Shown here: positions 33,117 to 36,148 of the stretch, one piece after another
How the letters are laid out: each line of letters opens with the position of its first letter
Position numbering within the stretch: the first letter of the stretch is position 1
From: Planctomycetota bacterium
GTDB taxonomy: Bacteria; Planctomycetota; UBA8108; JACQVS01
DNA: 36,148 nucleotides
Assembly (NCBI GenBank): GCA_028280485.1
Contig: JANQLS010000137.1
Span: forward strand, 1 to 36,148
Direction of reading: 5' to 3'
The notes under the pieces: generated by a model
Database searches by the model: none
Told to the model about the DNA's origin: nothing
The model's input: only the letters and a program-made list of their open reading frames with translations
Program-made: the position numbers and the translations under genes

Positions 33117-34835
33117 TTGATTCAGTTCAACGACGAATCGGATTTCGAAAAATCTGAAGTTTCATCCGAAGGTTCTCCAGCTCCCGAAGGTCAACCCAAG
33201 CCCGATGCCCCTGCGCCTCAGCCAGCGGCGAATGATCCGGCACCGGTAGTTCCTCCTTCAGAGCCTTCATTTTCAAGTCCCGTTGAATCTCAACCCCCAT
33301 CGGATTCGACTCCCTTTCAGGCTGAGCCTCAAAGTGAGCCCACTCAAGTTGAGGAGGCCGATGCAGGACTTGATTCTGGGCTTGATTCTGGGCTTGATTC
33401 TGGGCTGAACCGCTTGGCCGATCCTCAAACGATGCTGGGTTCAGTGGAGCCTCCAGCTTTTGAAGAACCTATCGAAGAGGAAGAGGTCGATGCTGGCCCT
33501 GATCTCATGGAAGTTCTCAACGAGCTTGGAGAAGAAGAGCTCACCGGCGAATCCTTTTCTCGCCTCGCTCAAGCTGCCTACGATAACGAAGATACCGCCC
33601 GCGCCTTCCGCAACTTAGTTGAAGATTGGGGTTCACTCGATATCGAAAACTCAACAAACTCGACCATCCTCAAAGGTTATGGTTTGTACTTGTTGGGTCA
33701 ACTCGAGCAAGCTGCTTCTCTCTTGTCGGCGGAGGCCAGTAAGAATCATTGGGCGGCTTACTATCAAAGTCGCGCTCTCTTGATGAGCCAAAAGAGTGAA
33801 TCGGCTTTCGAGGTTGCCCAAGAAGCTTCCAAAAACTTTCCAGAATCCTTGAACCTTACCTATTTGGTGATTGAGACGGCTTCAAAAGTTGGTGAGTTGG
33901 AAACCGCTAAAGCCTTGTTAGACAGTTTAGAAGCCAAAGGTTTGGTCGAGTCTTCAGAGTTCCTTTATCACCTTGGATATTACCAAGAGAGAAATTCTGA
34001 ATATCAAGACGCGATCAGCACCTACCGTCGCGCTGTTGAAACCGACGACACCAATACGAATGCTGCTTTCAGGTTGGGATTCTGTATCGACCTTTACGGC
34101 GGGGGAGAGAACAAGGACATCGACGAAGCGATTTCTGCTTACGAGAAGTGCCTTAAGGTCGTTCCTCCTCACGTTAACGCGGTGATAAACTTGGGTATTC
34201 TCTACGAAGACCGTGAACGATACTTCGATGCGATCAAGTGTTTCGAAGCGGTTTTAATGATGTATCCCAATCACGCTCGGGCTCGCTTGTTCTTGATGGA
34301 TTCTCGCGCATCCACCAACATGTTCTACGACAAGGAAGAAGAGAAGAAGGCCGATCGCCACAATCAAGTTCTCAAGATTCCGGTCACCGATTTCGAGCTG
34401 TCAGTTAGAAGTCGCAACTGTCTGTCTAAGATGAATATCCTCACCTTGGGCGACTTGATCATGAAATCTGAGCAAGAGCTCTTGTCTTACAAGAATTTTG
34501 GTGAGACTTCGCTCAAAGAAATAAAAGAAATGCTTACCCAGAAGGGTCTGCGTCTCGGTCAAGGTTTGGAATCTTCTGGCCCTCAGAAGACCGACGACCC
34601 AAGAAACCCCCTCGAAGCTACGGCTTCCCCCGAGCTGCTCGACAAATCGATCGACTTCTTGGAGCTTTCCGTTCGAAGTCGGCGCTGTATGGAGCGTTTA
34701 GGCATCGCCTCGCTGAGAGATCTGATCAATAAAACTGAAGTTCAGCTCATGGCAGCTAAAAACTTCGGTATGACTTCGCTGAATGAGATTAAGCGTAAGC
34801 TGTCTGACAACAGCTTGAAGCTTCGAGGGAGCTAA
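33117..34835 (+). CDS. TPR protein with two RNA polymerase alpha-CTD-like domains
   Basis: 572 aa from a TTG start with GAGGAGGT five bases upstream; an in-frame TTG at 33081 lacks a site. Residues 1-120 are Pro/Glu/Ser-rich and probably disordered, including a GLDS repeat at 84-98. TPR helices cover about 150-390. Two C-terminal domains, 425-481 and 512-570, match the helix-hairpin-helix fold of the RNAP alpha CTD (ELSVRSRNCL...NFGETSLKEIK and ELSVRSRRCM...NFGMTSLNEIK). Arg265 is conserved in both; Asn268 is kept only in the first (Asn434; Arg523 in the second). Lys298 is Thr in both, while Ser299 and Glu302 are kept. Function is unknown. It is 14 nt upstream of ruvA. Confidence 0.88.
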   Translation: MIQFNDESDFEKSEVSSEGSPAPEGQPKPDAPAPQPAANDPAPVVPPSEPSFSSPVESQPPSDSTPFQAEPQSEPTQVEEADAGLDSGLDSGLDSGLNRLADPQTMLGSVEPPAFEEPIEEEEVDAGPDLMEVLNELGEEELTGESFSRLAQAAYDNEDTARAFRNLVEDWGSLDIENSTNSTILKGYGLYLLGQLEQAASLLSAEASKNHWAAYYQSRALLMSQKSESAFEVAQEASKNFPESLNLTYLVIETASKVGELETAKALLDSLEAKGLVESSEFLYHLGYYQERNSEYQDAISTYRRAVETDDTNTNAAFRLGFCIDLYGGGENKDIDEAISAYEKCLKVVPPHVNAVINLGILYEDRERYFDAIKCFEAVLMMYPNHARARLFLMDSRASTNMFYDKEEEKKADRHNQVLKIPVTDFELSVRSRNCLSKMNILTLGDLIMKSEQELLSYKNFGETSLKEIKEMLTQKGLRLGQGLESSGPQKTDDPRNPLEATASPELLDKSIDFLELSVRSRRCMERLGIASLRDLINKTEVQLMAAKNFGMTSLNEIKRKLSDNSLKLRGS

Positions 34836-34849
34836 GTCCGCCACCTCGT

Positions 34850-35482
34850 ATGTTTCATCACATCCGCGGAGAAATAATTCACTTGGGGCCCACCCGTGCC
34901 GTATTAGAGTCGGCAGGGGTGGGCTACGAGCTTTCCATTCCTCTCTCTTCCTACCGAGCCCTCCTCGGGCAAAAAGAATCCATATTATTAACTCACTTTT
35001 GGGTCCGCGAAGATGTACAGCGCCTCTTTGGCTTTTCAACTGAAGCCGAGCGTGAGGTGTTTCGTATTGTGATCACCGTGAGTGGAGTGGGCCCATCGAT
35101 CGCATTGGCTATTCTTTCGACCTTTGCGGCGGATGAGTTTTGTGTGGTGATCGAGCAAGGAGATCCCAAGCCGCTTCAGCGAATCAAGGGAGTGGGGAAA
35201 CGCTTAGCGGAGCGCTTGATGGTCGAGCTTAGAGATCGCTTGCCTGCGCTGTCGGCCTTGTTAGAGATCGATGGAGCTTCTCAGGCTGGAGAAGGAGTTC
35301 CCGCTAAGCTCACCAGTAGTGCATCGGAAGAAGCTTGTTTGGCTCTCGTAGAATTGGGATTCTCAAGGAAAGATGCTGAAGCCAAAGTAAGCACTGCTCT
35401 GTCAAAGTTAGGTGAGGACGATGAGCAGGGGTCTTCTTCAAGTGTTGAAGAGATTCTTACCCTGGCGCTTCGATCGAGTTGA
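34850..35482 (+). CDS. ruvA: Holliday junction branch migration protein RuvA
   Basis: 210 aa, normal RuvA length. The N-terminal OB fold (about residues 1-64, IRGEIIHLGPTRAVLESAGVGYE) holds the acidic-pin region. Two helix-hairpin-helix motifs follow, SGVGPSIALAILS (about 78-90) and IKGVGKRLAERLMVELRDR (about 113-131). The C-terminal domain III (ACLALVELGFSRKDAE) binds RuvB. RuvA tetramers bind Holliday junctions and guide RuvB in recombination repair. It begins 14 nt after the TPR/alpha-CTD gene without a visible ribosome site, so it is likely co-transcribed from the promoter at 32841. ruvB and ruvC are not in the following 660 bp. Confidence 0.95.
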   Translation: MFHHIRGEIIHLGPTRAVLESAGVGYELSIPLSSYRALLGQKESILLTHFWVREDVQRLFGFSTEAEREVFRIVITVSGVGPSIALAILSTFAADEFCVVIEQGDPKPLQRIKGVGKRLAERLMVELRDRLPALSALLEIDGASQAGEGVPAKLTSSASEEACLALVELGFSRKDAEAKVSTALSKLGEDDEQGSSSSVEEILTLALRSS

Positions 35483-36044
35483 TTGTCACTCTACTGTTGT
35501 TTGTATTTCTTTCGGCGAAGATATTGCGTAGGGTCTCTGTCCGGCTATGGCGTCTCTCTATTTAGCTTGAAGGTATTTATAAGCAATATAGATAATTTAC
35601 ACTTTTCTGATTGGGGAATCAGGAAGGTGATTGGTGCATCTGATCCACAAGTAGACTCTTTTTGGCTCAGGCATAGGGGTTGGGGTTGTAGGAAAAGAGT
35701 GGTTCGAAAGCTTAAGCTGCGTTATCTTCAATACTAACGGATTAAAAATTTTTGCCTTTTTTGAAATTGTGCTTGCGGCAAGTGGGAGGCGGGATTAGTA
35801 TTAAATAGGACGAATTTAAGAAATTTTACAATGATTCCCTAAGTGCTTGATTTTTAAGTTTTTGGGAACATGGAGGCTTCGACTTTTTCGTTTCTTTACC
35901 TCCTCTGAGCAGGAAATTTAAGATTTTTCCGGTACTTTTTGCCGCATCTCTTGTCGCCTGACTTGAAAACGATGTAAATGGGCTAAGGCCGGTAACTTTC
36001 GATCACAGGCAAATGACGCCCCCAACGGGCATTAAATTGGCAGC
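35483..36044. other. Gene-free stretch after ruvA
   Basis: I see no credible gene, terminator or structured RNA here. An 84-codon open frame beginning with TTG at 35483 lacks a ribosome site and has the composition of random DNA. The stretch is A/T-rich at about 35740-35960. Confidence 0.55.
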
Positions 36045-36052
36045 TGGTCTAA

Positions 36053-36148
36053 TTAGTTTCTGTTGAAACAAACTCCTTCGGAGTGCGTTTCAACCGTTTC
36101 GACAATTCTTCGAACTGTCTGCACTCCGCTAAACATAGGCTCTACGAG
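36053..36148. repeat. Hairpin array B (cut by the window edge)
   Basis: GTTGAAAC-aa-ACTCC-ttc-GGAGT-gc-GTTTCAAC (36062-36094) is a long interrupted hairpin. GACA-TTC/GAA-TGTC (36101-36119) follows, then CACTCCGCTAAAC and GCTC-tac-GAG at the very edge. The last part aligns with array A, where CACTCCGCTGAACG precedes GCTC-gaa-GAGC. The window ends inside the element. Confidence 0.65.

Noticed and set aside
35483..35737. 84-codon open frame after ruvA
   Set aside because: TTG start directly at the ruvA stop, no ribosome site, composition unlike a protein and many rare aromatic and Arg runs.

Overview
The window most likely comes from a member of the Planctomycetota or a close PVC relative, with moderate GC (roughly half). 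The evidence is two exported proteins that end in the paired calcium-loop, dockerin-like tail (GDxNxDG...LFxGG) common in that phylum, several PQQ-type beta-propeller proteins, a TPR protein carrying RNA polymerase alpha-CTD-like domains, and an uncharacterised membrane protein that resembles planctomycete proteins I know from memory. No phage, insertion sequence with transposase, CRISPR array or rRNA is visible. The best promoters fit the ordinary TTGACA-N16/17-TATAAT pattern.

Layout. 1-756 (minus) is a truncated PLP-dependent Cys/Met-metabolism enzyme. 994-1560 (minus) is a complete small transcription unit: strong promoter, long folded leader, 97-aa protein, terminator. From 1735 to 12353 (plus) lie a PaaK-like acyl-CoA ligase, a large secreted beta-propeller protein, and then a compact run: beta-propeller lipoprotein, iron-type alcohol dehydrogenase, membrane-anchored beta-propeller, HemW-like radical SAM protein, and FAD-dependent halogenase/reductase-like protein. 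An SprA-related HExxH protein faces this run from the minus strand. Next is a plus-strand three-gene unit: hotdog thioesterase, LolD/YbbA-like ATPase and giant FtsX-type permease. A bidirectional terminator separates it from two minus-strand cohesin-like/dockerin-like exported proteins.

21417-28049 is minus-strand: a membrane protein, tRNA-Thr(CGT) with its own promoter and terminator, then a unit of TolB-like lipoprotein, LPP-type lipoprotein, 63-aa protein and XerC/D recombinase, and a NicO-type metal exporter with an extra N-terminal domain. A GyrI-like protein and an AraC-GyrI regulator form a two-gene unit. PcrA/UvrD helicase (minus) is divergent from a TPR/double alpha-CTD protein followed by ruvA (plus).

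Intergenic DNA is rich in inverted repeats of two kinds. One is a REP-like family built on TCCCTCGCTNANGCTTCGGGCT, found as near-perfect 25-29 bp inverted pairs and as a 57-bp tandem array. The other is a set of hairpin-dense elements sharing ACTCCGCT, most striking at 13565-13692, where five hairpins follow one another. The most unusual items are these hairpin arrays, the TPR/double alpha-CTD protein, the mixed redox gene run at 5698-12353, and the thioesterase-ABC unit. All functional statements come from reading the sequence; no database search was run.
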